NCBI GenBank assembly: GCA_041493205.1
Contig: JBGPYM010000056.1
Location: 1 to 14,427 of the forward strand
Source of the DNA: JBGPYM01 sp041493205
GTDB lineage: Bacteria > Bacteroidota > Ignavibacteria > UBA10030 > UBA6906
Length of the DNA: 14,427 nucleotides
Reading direction: 5' to 3'
Shown here: one piece after another, positions 6,859 to 13,347 of the stretch
Position numbering within the stretch: position 1 is the first letter of the stretch
How the letters are laid out: each line of letters begins with the position of its first letter
Made by a program: the position numbers and the translations under genes
The notes under the pieces: model-generated
The model's input: the letters and a program-made list of their open reading frames with translations, nothing else
Databases searched by the model: none
Told to the model about the DNA's origin: nothing

Positions 6859-7767
6859 ATGGATCGAAGGACATTTGTAAAGCGGACATTCGGCGCATCG
6901 CTCGCCGGCTCATTGCTCGGGACCGGGGGCGTTGCCCGGCTCCTTGCTTCTCCCCCTCTTCTATACGATCTGGTTGCAGTAAAGGGGGGCGAACCGGACG
7001 TCATGTTTGATAAGGCAATCGAGCAGCTCGGCGGCATGCGGGCGTTCGTCAGGAAAGGGAACAAGGTGGTCGTCAAGCCGAATATCGGCTGGGATGTCGG
7101 TCCGGAACGTGCCGGCAATACGAACCCCCTGCTGGTCGGACGGATCGTCAAACACTGCTACGACGCAGGCGCGAAGGAAGTTTATGTATTTGACCACACG
7201 TGCGAGGATCCCCGACGGACGTACAGCAACAGCGGGATTGAACGGGCCGCGAAGGATGCCGGTGCGAAAGTCGCTCCAGCATACAGCGAGAACTATTATC
7301 AATCGGTGACCGTTGCCGGCGGAAAGGTCATGAAGGATGCACAGGTCCACGAACTGATCCTCGGTGCGGATGTCTTTATCAACGTCCCCATCCTGAAGGA
7401 CCACGGCTCGACCCGAGTCACCGCCTCCATGAAGAACCTCATGGGCGTCGTGTGGGACAGGCGCTTCTGGCACAAAAACGATGTGCATCAGTGTATTGCC
7501 GATTTTGCCGGCTATCGCAAACCCGACCTGAACGTGGTCGATGCGTACCTGGTGATGAAGGCGAATGGCCCGCGGGGCGTGTCAATCAGTGACGTTTTCA
7601 CCATGAAAACCCAGCTCGTTTCCGCGGACATGGTCGCCATCGACGCGGCAGCGACAAAGCTCATGGGTATTGCACCGGACGAGATCGAGTACATCACCAT
7701 GGCAGCGGCACAGGGAGTCGGACGGAAGGATCTCGACGGGCTGAATATCAAGAGGATCACCCTCTGA
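6859..7767 (+). CDS. Tat-exported DUF362-domain protein
   Basis: The 302-residue product starts with a twin-arginine signal: MDRRTFVKRTFGASLAG, where R3-R4 with F6 and K8 fit the S/T-R-R-x-F-L-K pattern, followed by a weakly hydrophobic stretch to about residue 30. The rest matches DUF362: VVVKPNIGW (70-78), NVPILKDHGSTRVTASMKN (175-193) and SADMVAIDAAATKLMG (255-270). DUF362 proteins are found near, or fused to, iron-sulfur ferredoxins, but their reaction is poorly known. This one has no CxxCxxC ferredoxin motif of its own. It lies 4 bases before the polyferredoxin gene, so the two almost certainly form an operon, and both seem to place parts in the periplasm through Tat. A GGAG lies 6 bases before the ATG. 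Inference: the folded protein is exported, perhaps already carrying a cofactor, and exchanges electrons or a ligand with its partner. Confidence 0.85.
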   Translation: MDRRTFVKRTFGASLAGSLLGTGGVARLLASPPLLYDLVAVKGGEPDVMFDKAIEQLGGMRAFVRKGNKVVVKPNIGWDVGPERAGNTNPLLVGRIVKHCYDAGAKEVYVFDHTCEDPRRTYSNSGIERAAKDAGAKVAPAYSENYYQSVTVAGGKVMKDAQVHELILGADVFINVPILKDHGSTRVTASMKNLMGVVWDRRFWHKNDVHQCIADFAGYRKPDLNVVDAYLVMKANGPRGVSISDVFTMKTQLVSADMVAIDAAATKLMGIAPDEIEYITMAAAQGVGRKDLDGLNIKRITL

Positions 7768-7771
7768 TCTG

Positions 7772-9334
7772 ATGAAGCTCCGGCATCTGAAAATTCTGCG
7801 GGTGGCTCTGTCGGTGCTCCTTTTCATGCCGGCCGCGTTTATTTTCCTCGATCTCAAGGGTGTCCTCCCTCCGGCGGTGATCGCCGTTGTTACATCACTT
7901 CAGGCGGGGCCGTCGATTGTCAAGGGCTTCACGTCGGCCGGGTGGGGGCTCGCTATCGTGGCCGGCATTCTCGTCCTCACCCTGACGTTCGGCCGGGTCT
8001 ACTGTTCGACCCTCTGTCCCCTCGGGACGTTGCAGGATGTCATGAGCCGGTTCAACAGGATCCGGAACAGCAAACGCAGGTTCAGGTACCGCCCCGCAAA
8101 CACCCTCCTTCAGTACGGCCTCCTGCTGCTTGCGACAATCCTGGCAGCCGGCGGCAGCATGTTCCTCCTTAATCTTCTCGAACCCTTCAGCACATTCGGC
8201 AGGTTGGTAAGCGTTCTTGCCCGTCCGCTGGCTGTCCTTGCGAATAACGGCATCGCCGCCCTCCTCGGCAACATCGTGGAGTATTCCGTCGAGGCATATC
8301 CACTGCGGCTTCCCGACCCCGGTGTCGTCCTGGTACCTCTGCTCGTCTTCTCGGCGATAGGATACATGTCGTACCGGCACGGGCGGCTGTTCTGCAATTC
8401 CCTCTGTCCGGTGGGGGGACTCCTCGGACTGGTCTCCCGATTTTCCATGTTCCGCATCGTGATCGACCGGGGGGCATGCCTGGACTGCGGCCTCTGTGAA
8501 AAAGTGTGCAAATCGGAGTGCATCGACGCCAGGCACCTCACGGTCGACTTCAGTGCATGTGTGGGCTGCTACAACTGCATGGAAGTCTGTCCGACGACCG
8601 GGATGAAATTCGCGTGGGGAAAAGGAAGAGAGAGAATGATGGAGGATGCTCCGATGAGCCGCCGCCGGCGGCGAATGCTGAAGGGGGCAGTCAGCGGTGC
8701 CGCGGCTCTGGTGATCACGCCGGCCGATTCCGTGAAAACCGTTCTGGCTCCGGCGGGAGGCAGGTCGAGGACCGCACTTCCGGTGACGCCACCAGGTTCT
8801 GCGGGCATCGAACATCTCACTGCACGGTGTACCGCCTGTCACCTCTGCGTGAGCGCGTGCCCGACGCAGGTGCTGGTCCCGTCATTCCTCCACTATGGAC
8901 TCGACGGAATCCTCCAGCCGCACATGGATTACGCGACGGGATCATGCACGTACGAATGTGTCCTCTGCAGTCAGATCTGTCCCAATGGGGCGATACTGCC
9001 ACTCACGACCGATGTCAAGAAAACAGTGCAGGTGGGGAAAGCGAAGTTCATCAAGGACGAGTGCGTAGTGGTGAAGAAGAAAACCAATTGCGGTGCATGT
9101 GCGGAGCACTGTCCCACAAAAGCCGTGCGCATGGTGAAATACGAGGGGAAACTTGTCATCCCCGAGCTGAACAACGACCTTTGCGTCGGATGCGGTGCGT
9201 GCGAGCATCCGTGTCCGACAACGCCGGACAAGGCCATTTACGTCGAGTCGAACCCCGTCCACCTGATCGCCAAGCTGCCGGAAATCAAGAAAATCGAATC
9301 CGCCCCCGCGACACCCGCCGAATTCCCATTCTAA
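7772..9334 (+). CDS. Membrane polyferredoxin with internal twin-arginine signal (NapH/NapG-like fusion)
   Basis: Of 520 residues, the first 210 carry four membrane helices (about 5-27, 57-76, 112-133, 182-202) and two CxxxCP motifs (YCSTLCPLG, C78/C82; FCNSLCPVG, C208/C212), as in the NapH/CcoG/NosR family. Then come two [4Fe-4S] sites (C236, C239, C242, C246; C263, C266, C269, C273). At 296-314 SRRRRRMLKGAVSGAAALV is a twin-arginine motif plus short hydrophobic helix in mid-chain. The C-terminal third holds further clusters: C353-C363, C392-C403 (Cx3Cx2Cx3CP), C440/C443/C447, and C471-C481. A family of such proteins with five helices, the last inserted by Tat after Sec inserts the others, is known; this layout agrees. 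The first ferredoxin part would then be cytoplasmic and the second periplasmic. Inferred role: passing electrons across or along the membrane, probably with the DUF362 protein encoded 4 bases upstream. Partner oxidoreductase unknown. Confidence 0.88.
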   Translation: MKLRHLKILRVALSVLLFMPAAFIFLDLKGVLPPAVIAVVTSLQAGPSIVKGFTSAGWGLAIVAGILVLTLTFGRVYCSTLCPLGTLQDVMSRFNRIRNSKRRFRYRPANTLLQYGLLLLATILAAGGSMFLLNLLEPFSTFGRLVSVLARPLAVLANNGIAALLGNIVEYSVEAYPLRLPDPGVVLVPLLVFSAIGYMSYRHGRLFCNSLCPVGGLLGLVSRFSMFRIVIDRGACLDCGLCEKVCKSECIDARHLTVDFSACVGCYNCMEVCPTTGMKFAWGKGRERMMEDAPMSRRRRRMLKGAVSGAAALVITPADSVKTVLAPAGGRSRTALPVTPPGSAGIEHLTARCTACHLCVSACPTQVLVPSFLHYGLDGILQPHMDYATGSCTYECVLCSQICPNGAILPLTTDVKKTVQVGKAKFIKDECVVVKKKTNCGACAEHCPTKAVRMVKYEGKLVIPELNNDLCVGCGACEHPCPTTPDKAIYVESNPVHLIAKLPEIKKIESAPATPAEFPF

Positions 9335-9347
9335 CATAGTCGTTTGC

Positions 9348-9417
9348 AGTGGGACGGGCGTCCCCGCCCGTCGCTTTACCCCGGGCAATATCCACCGGCA
9401 GGGACGCCGGTGCCACT
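9348..9417. repeat. REP-like double palindrome between convergent genes
   Basis: Two perfect hairpins lie back to back. GACGGGCG (9353-9360) pairs with CGCCCGTC (9365-9372) around TCCC; CACCGGC (9393-9399) pairs with GCCGGTG (9406-9412) around AGGGAC. GGCGTCCC (9357-9364) and GGGACGCC (9401-9408) are reverse complements, so the two units are mirror images, and AGTGG/CCACT (9348-9352, 9413-9417) bracket the whole. This is the form of an extragenic palindromic element. It sits just after the polyferredoxin stop and just after the aldo/keto reductase stop on the other strand, and may end or protect both transcripts. Confidence 0.7.
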
Positions 9418-9426
9418 ACCAACGTG

Positions 9427-10392
9427 CTAGTAAAAATTTTTCTCCCAGGCGTGCTTTTTCAGTTCATCGAGTATTTTGGGGCTGAGCTTCCTCCCATCCG
9501 ACACGGCACAATTCGCCCTCACGTTTTTCACACTCCGCATTCCGGGGATGACCACAGACACGGCAGGATGGTGGAGGGCGAACCGGAGTGCCAGTTCCGG
9601 GAGGGTCGTCGCCTCGGGCCCGAGAAGCTTTTTGAGTTCGCCGACCCGCCGGGCCACTTCTGCTTTCCTCTCCCCGCGGAAGTAATTGTTCCGCCAGTCT
9701 CCCTTCGGAAATTTCGTCTCCGTAGTGACCGAGCCGGTCAGCGCCCCTTCATCAAACGGGACGCGTGCGATGACGGCGATCTCGTGATTGAGCGCGGCCG
9801 GGAAGAGCTCCTGTTCTGGGCTCTGGTCGAAGATATTATAAATCACCTGGCAAGAATCGACAAGCCCGGTGGCCACTGTCCGAAGCGCATTGGATGGCTG
9901 GTGGTCATTGATGGAAAAACCGGCGTGCCGGATTTTCCCCGATTTCTTCAGGTCCTCGATCGCCCGCTTCCATTCATCGACATCCGCCCACTCATCGAGC
10001 CAGACGTGAAATTGCTGCAGATCGATCGTGTCGCGGCCGAGGTTCTTCAGGCTCCTGTCCGTGCACTTGATGACGTAGTCGTACGGGAAGGCCTCGCCAA
10101 TGGGCGTCCCGGAGCGTGCGGGCCACAGGCCGTTCTTCGGCGGGATTTTGGTCGCCACGGTGAGAGGTTCATTGCGCTCCCGGAGGAATTTGCCGATGAC
10201 CCTCTCGCTATGCCCGTTGCCATACGCGAGGGCCGTGTCAATGAAGTTTACACCGATGTCAGCGGCAGCGTGGAGGGCGAGCTTGGCCTCGGCGTCGGTG
10301 CCGCCAAGCCACATTGATCCGCCGATACCCCACGTGCCGTAACCGATTTCAGAAACGCGCATGCGGGTGCCGCCAAATGAGCGAAATTGCAT
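9427..10392 (-). CDS. Aldo/keto reductase
   Basis: The 321-residue protein is a full-length aldo/keto reductase (TIM-barrel, NAD(P)H-dependent carbonyl reduction, cytoplasmic). Seen: MQFRSFGGTRMRVSEIGYGT at the N-terminus, NFIDTALAYGNGHSE (49-63) with catalytic D52 and Y57, K82 in VATKIPP, and H129 in LQQFHVW, so the catalytic tetrad is complete. VIPGMRSVKNV (281-291) is the cofactor-phosphate-binding region. The physiological substrate is not predictable. ATG at 10390-10392 has a GGAG-like signal upstream. On the - strand CTTATACTG (around 10442-10450) could serve as a -10 box, so the gene may have its own promoter after the terminator of the molybdoenzyme operon. It converges with the polyferredoxin gene across the REP-like element. 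Confidence 0.93.
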   Translation of the reverse strand: MQFRSFGGTRMRVSEIGYGTWGIGGSMWLGGTDAEAKLALHAAADIGVNFIDTALAYGNGHSERVIGKFLRERNEPLTVATKIPPKNGLWPARSGTPIGEAFPYDYVIKCTDRSLKNLGRDTIDLQQFHVWLDEWADVDEWKRAIEDLKKSGKIRHAGFSINDHQPSNALRTVATGLVDSCQVIYNIFDQSPEQELFPAALNHEIAVIARVPFDEGALTGSVTTETKFPKGDWRNNYFRGERKAEVARRVGELKKLLGPEATTLPELALRFALHHPAVSVVIPGMRSVKNVRANCAVSDGRKLSPKILDELKKHAWEKNFY

Positions 10393-10453
10393 TCCAGGAA
10401 CTCCGGGTGACTAAGTGATGATCCGTCGTGTGAACGGCTCATCAGTATAAGAA

Positions 10454-10492
10454 AGCAAAATAAAATGCCGATTGCCAACCGGCAACCGGCAT
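10454..10492 (-). terminator. Terminator of the molybdoenzyme operon
   Basis: Read on the - strand, ATGCCGGTTGCC and GGCAATCGGCAT form a 12-position stem with one mismatch and a GGTT loop (10492-10465), followed by TTTATTTTG. It begins 19 bases after the stop of the GcvH-like gene, the right place to end the operon before the aldo/keto reductase. Confidence 0.7.
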
Positions 10493-10510
10493 GTCGTTGA
10501 ATATCTTGAT

Positions 10511-11329
10511 TTACGCTTCGAGAAACATCTCGCCGAGCACTGCGTCCCAGTCCGCGCCTGCAGATTGCTTCCGGAGGTCACCGACGAGTTCGCCGCCGTC
10601 GGCGAGTGTCGGAACTCCTCCATCCGGGGCGATGGCGTACTGCAGCCGATCGATTTCGCGTGTAATCCACGGACGGATCTCCTCCCCGCGAAGAAGATGG
10701 GCGAAACAACCTTCCCGCGGCATGACCCTGAGGTACCACCCTTGCTCCCTGCTTCCGGTCGCAATGACCGTCCCATCGATCGGGGCAAGGATCCTTACCG
10801 GGGTTCCCTGGCTGCTCATCCGCCATGCCGGGCCGTTCGCACGAATCTCAGTGCCTGCCGGGGGGAGTTCTTCCCCGCCGGCATCACCCAGGATCCTCTC
10901 GGCGAGGGCATCCAGGCCCACCGTGCAGGTGCCATCATCTTCTTTCCGCACCCAGGTATGTCCGCGGTGATACATCCTGTCCCCGGGCATGTGCATTCCG
11001 TACAGGGTATCCTCGGTGGCTGCCGCGGGTGTGTGCCGGAGAAGGAATTGGGGATGCCCAGTGCACGTACCGCATGCAAATTCGTGATGGCAGGTCCGGT
11101 GTTGGACCTCTCCCGTGAGTTCGTGCCGGCACACGCGGGCGCTGGAGGGGAGATCCTCAAAATCCACGTGCCACCGGACAGCGTCTGCATCATTTTTCCT
11201 GAAGTCGCGAAACGTCCGCAGAAGCGCGGCGACGAGCGTGGAGGCGATCATGGCGGCAACGCTGAAAAACACGCCGAGGAAGATCAAATGCCCTGCGGAC
11301 CAGCGGAATTCATACACCCATGGGAACAT
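10511..11329 (-). CDS. Membrane-anchored GcvH-like protein lacking the lipoyl lysine
   Basis: The 272-residue product has one N-terminal helix (about 13-38, SAGHLIFLGVFFSVAAMIAS onward), a basic turn RTFRDFRK, a Cys/His-rich linker, and a lipoyl-type domain from about 120. The domain begins GHTWVRKEDDGTCTVGLDAL, close to the H-protein start of the glycine cleavage system, and continues to PVRILAPIDGTVIA (177-190), matching the strand after the lipoylated lysine in GcvH. The ESVKA motif is replaced by SSQGT (172-176), and no lysine occurs between residues 130 and 253, so lipoylation there is impossible. The linker has C67, C80, C86, C89 plus H69, H76, H81, H82 and H92, a possible metal or cluster site. 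ATG 11329 follows a GGAGG and lies 3 bases after the NrfD-like stop, so it belongs to the molybdoenzyme operon. Function unknown; possibly a structural or electron-transfer subunit facing the cytoplasm. Confidence 0.75.
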   Translation of the reverse strand: MFPWVYEFRWSAGHLIFLGVFFSVAAMIASTLVAALLRTFRDFRKNDADAVRWHVDFEDLPSSARVCRHELTGEVQHRTCHHEFACGTCTGHPQFLLRHTPAAATEDTLYGMHMPGDRMYHRGHTWVRKEDDGTCTVGLDALAERILGDAGGEELPPAGTEIRANGPAWRMSSQGTPVRILAPIDGTVIATGSREQGWYLRVMPREGCFAHLLRGEEIRPWITREIDRLQYAIAPDGGVPTLADGGELVGDLRKQSAGADWDAVLGEMFLEA

Positions 11330-11332
11330 GCA

Positions 11333-12574
11333 TTACCTCCCTGGAAAGCGACTGAGTTCCCTCTCCTGCGGGAAGAGGGTCATGTACCGGAACGACAGTG
11401 AGTAGAGCAGCATCCCGTACGCGAGCACGGCCAGGAATGTCGCGACTTCCTGCCAGCTCGGCGCATAGCTGAGGAACTGGTCGAAGGGGAGCGTGGGCAG
11501 CGCAAGTGTCTGCACCGTCATCACGTACCGGTTGAGCATCACGCCACAGCAGGCCATCATCGCTGCGGCGACAAGGATGCCGGGTCTCTCGCGCATCCTT
11601 TTGCTGATCAGCGCCAGCGCAGGAAAAAGGCCGAGCGCGACAATCTCGGCGAACAGGATCCAGGTTCCAAACGAAGAACTCCGGTAGAAGCTGTACGCTG
11701 CGAATCCGATTGATGGGGACGTTGCGTTGATCCAGATGAAGGTATCGACGGTTTTCAGCAGCACATACCCAAGCAGCAGGATGCCGGACACCTTGCCGAG
11801 AAACCGGAACACTTCCGGACGCACCAACTGCTTGCGTGTGATTTTTTGGACGAGCCATGTGGTGATCAAGACGAAACTCGGTCCGGCTGCGGCAGCAGAA
11901 AGGATGAACAGGAAGAACGTCGTGGGCCATATCCCGAGTTCCTCCCGGAATGCGAACGGCCGTCCCCGGAGAACGCCGTACAGACCTCCGAGCGATCCCT
12001 GGTGGAAGAACGAAAGCAACGTCCCGATCCCGGCCAGGACGGGCATCAGCTTGTGCAGCTCGAACTCAAACACGAGGAAGCGCGGCACCTGCCGGAGCTT
12101 CCGGTTCTTGAACACAACCGGAGCGTATTCGATGATCAGCACCGTGAGATAACACGTGAGGCAGAATGTCACTTCTGTGAGCATGGAGTGCACGTTGGGG
12201 TGCCAGAAGGTGAACCAGGCCCGCAACGGCTGCCCGACGTCCACCATCAGGACTGCAACCGCCCCGCTGTAACAGATCAGCCCGATCACGACCGCGCTGT
12301 TGATGACGGCCCGGAGTTCCTCGCGCCGCATGATGTAGAGAAGAAATCCGGTGAAAAATGCCCCAGCACCAAGGGCTATGACCGTGAGGTCGAGATAGAT
12401 CCAGAGGCCGAAAGCAAACCGGTTGTCCATGTTTGTCTGATTCAGACCCTCCGCGAGGCAGAGGTACGCTCCGTACAGGCCGAATCCGAGAAGGGCAATC
12501 CATGGCAGGAGCCAGAGGAGAAATCTGCCAGGGGTCGTCCGCCGGACGCCGCGCGGTATGAGTTCCTTGTCCAT
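11333..12574 (-). CDS. NrfD/HybB-type quinone-interacting membrane subunit
   Basis: This 413-residue protein has about ten hydrophobic helices, for example GRFLLWLLPWIALLGFGLYG near 16-35, GLWIYLDLTVIALGAGAFFT near 56-75, and helices at FFLFILSAAAAG, GILLLGYVLL, ILFAEIVALGLF and VATFLAVLAYGMLLY. This is the usual form of the NrfD/PsrC/HybB family. PNVHSMLTEVTFCLTCYLTVL, about a third of the way in, resembles the HybB branch most. Such subunits anchor an iron-sulfur subunit to the membrane and exchange electrons with menaquinone or ubiquinone. They contain no heme, and some members may move protons. Its ATG shares one base with the TAA of the ferredoxin-subunit gene, so the two are translationally coupled. 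It would be the quinone site of the complex encoded here. Direction of electron flow cannot be told. Confidence 0.9.
   Translation of the reverse strand: MDKELIPRGVRRTTPGRFLLWLLPWIALLGFGLYGAYLCLAEGLNQTNMDNRFAFGLWIYLDLTVIALGAGAFFTGFLLYIMRREELRAVINSAVVIGLICYSGAVAVLMVDVGQPLRAWFTFWHPNVHSMLTEVTFCLTCYLTVLIIEYAPVVFKNRKLRQVPRFLVFEFELHKLMPVLAGIGTLLSFFHQGSLGGLYGVLRGRPFAFREELGIWPTTFFLFILSAAAAGPSFVLITTWLVQKITRKQLVRPEVFRFLGKVSGILLLGYVLLKTVDTFIWINATSPSIGFAAYSFYRSSSFGTWILFAEIVALGLFPALALISKRMRERPGILVAAAMMACCGVMLNRYVMTVQTLALPTLPFDQFLSYAPSWQEVATFLAVLAYGMLLYSLSFRYMTLFPQERELSRFPGR
11336..11340 (-). promoter_or_regulatory. Ribosome-binding site of the GcvH-like gene, next to the NrfD-like stop
   Basis: GGAGG on the - strand lies directly before the TAA (11335-11333) of the upstream gene and 6 bases from the ATG at 11329. 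Translation of the two genes is probably coupled. A nearer ATG at 11334-11332 is only 1 base from the GGAGG and is too close to use. Confidence 0.65.
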
Positions 12575-13347
12575 TATCGGTGCTCCGCCTCAGTCAGTGA
12601 TGAATGCACTGTGTGGTCCGCCTTGCGCCGGATCCAATCGCGGTCGGAGCGGTAATAGACCTTGGGCTCCGTCCCGAGCCGCGGCAGGAATTGGAACGAG
12701 GCGGCCGCCGCGGCAGCCAGTGCCACGTCGCTCGACGCGTCGTTGAGGTCGCCGAAGACCATTGCCCGGGCAGGGCAGCTCTCCACACAAGCGGGAACAT
12801 AGTCGGCTGGTTTGATGTCTCTTTTCCCTTCGAGTGCTGCCTTCGCCTTTGCCTGGTGGAGGCGTGCATGGCAGAAGTTGCACTTTTCCACGACCCCTCT
12901 CATCCGGGGAGATACGTCGGGGTTCAGTGTCTTTTCCATCCCTGCGGGCCAGCGAGGATCCCACCAGTTGAACGAGCGTGCGTGATACGGACAGGCGGTC
13001 ATGCAGTACCGGCACCCCAGGCACCGCTGCGGTACCTGACCGACGATGCCGGTTGTGGGATCGACGTCGGAGGCATTCTGCGGGCAGACGGCGATGCACG
13101 GCGTGTCATGGCCGCACTGCTGGCAGAGCATCGGGATGTACGCAGTATCCCGGCCGGAATCCTCCGGGCCGTTGTCCATTCCGTAGACACGAAGCCAGGT
13201 AATCCCCGTCCGGGGCGTCGCCGATGACTCTGCAGGGGGGACGTTATGTTCCACGGCGCACGCGACCATGCAGGCCCCGCACCCCGTGCAACGGTCCAGA
13301 TCGATCACCATTCCGTACCGTGCTGTCTTCTCAGATTTCGGATCCAT
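12574..13347 (-). CDS. Four-cluster ferredoxin subunit of a molybdoenzyme complex (HybA/NrfC/PsrB-like)
   Basis: The 257-residue protein has the four-site cysteine pattern of electron-transfer subunits in complex iron-sulfur molybdoenzymes: C20/C23/C26/C30 (CTGCGACMVAC), C75/C78/C84/C88 (CQQCGHDTPCIAVCP), C109/C112/C115/C119 (CLGCRYCMTACP) and C156/C159/C187/C191, interleaved as usual. Sixteen Cys positions support four [4Fe-4S] clusters. It would wire the catalytic subunit to the NrfD-like membrane subunit. No Tat or Sec signal is seen at the N-terminus (MDPKSEKTARYGMVIDLDRC), so it is either cytoplasmic or carried through Tat by its partner. The ATG follows GGGAAGG. It overlaps the catalytic-subunit gene by 17 bases and the membrane-subunit gene by 1. 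The tail after 205 (alanine-rich, then basic) is not conserved family sequence as far as I can tell. Confidence 0.92.
   Translation of the reverse strand: MDPKSEKTARYGMVIDLDRCTGCGACMVACAVEHNVPPAESSATPRTGITWLRVYGMDNGPEDSGRDTAYIPMLCQQCGHDTPCIAVCPQNASDVDPTTGIVGQVPQRCLGCRYCMTACPYHARSFNWWDPRWPAGMEKTLNPDVSPRMRGVVEKCNFCHARLHQAKAKAALEGKRDIKPADYVPACVESCPARAMVFGDLNDASSDVALAAAAAASFQFLPRLGTEPKVYYRSDRDWIRRKADHTVHSSLTEAEHR

Noticed and set aside
7895..8842. 315-codon - strand frame opposite the polyferredoxin
   Set aside because: Shadow of the real gene, whose cysteine motifs and helices are unmistakable.
9349..10317. 322-codon + strand frame opposite the aldo/keto reductase
   Set aside because: It starts inside the REP-like element, and the - strand gene has a full catalytic tetrad.
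10472..11401. 309-codon + strand frame opposite the GcvH-like gene
   Set aside because: No domain; the - strand frame has a good ribosome-binding site, operon spacing and a recognisable fold.
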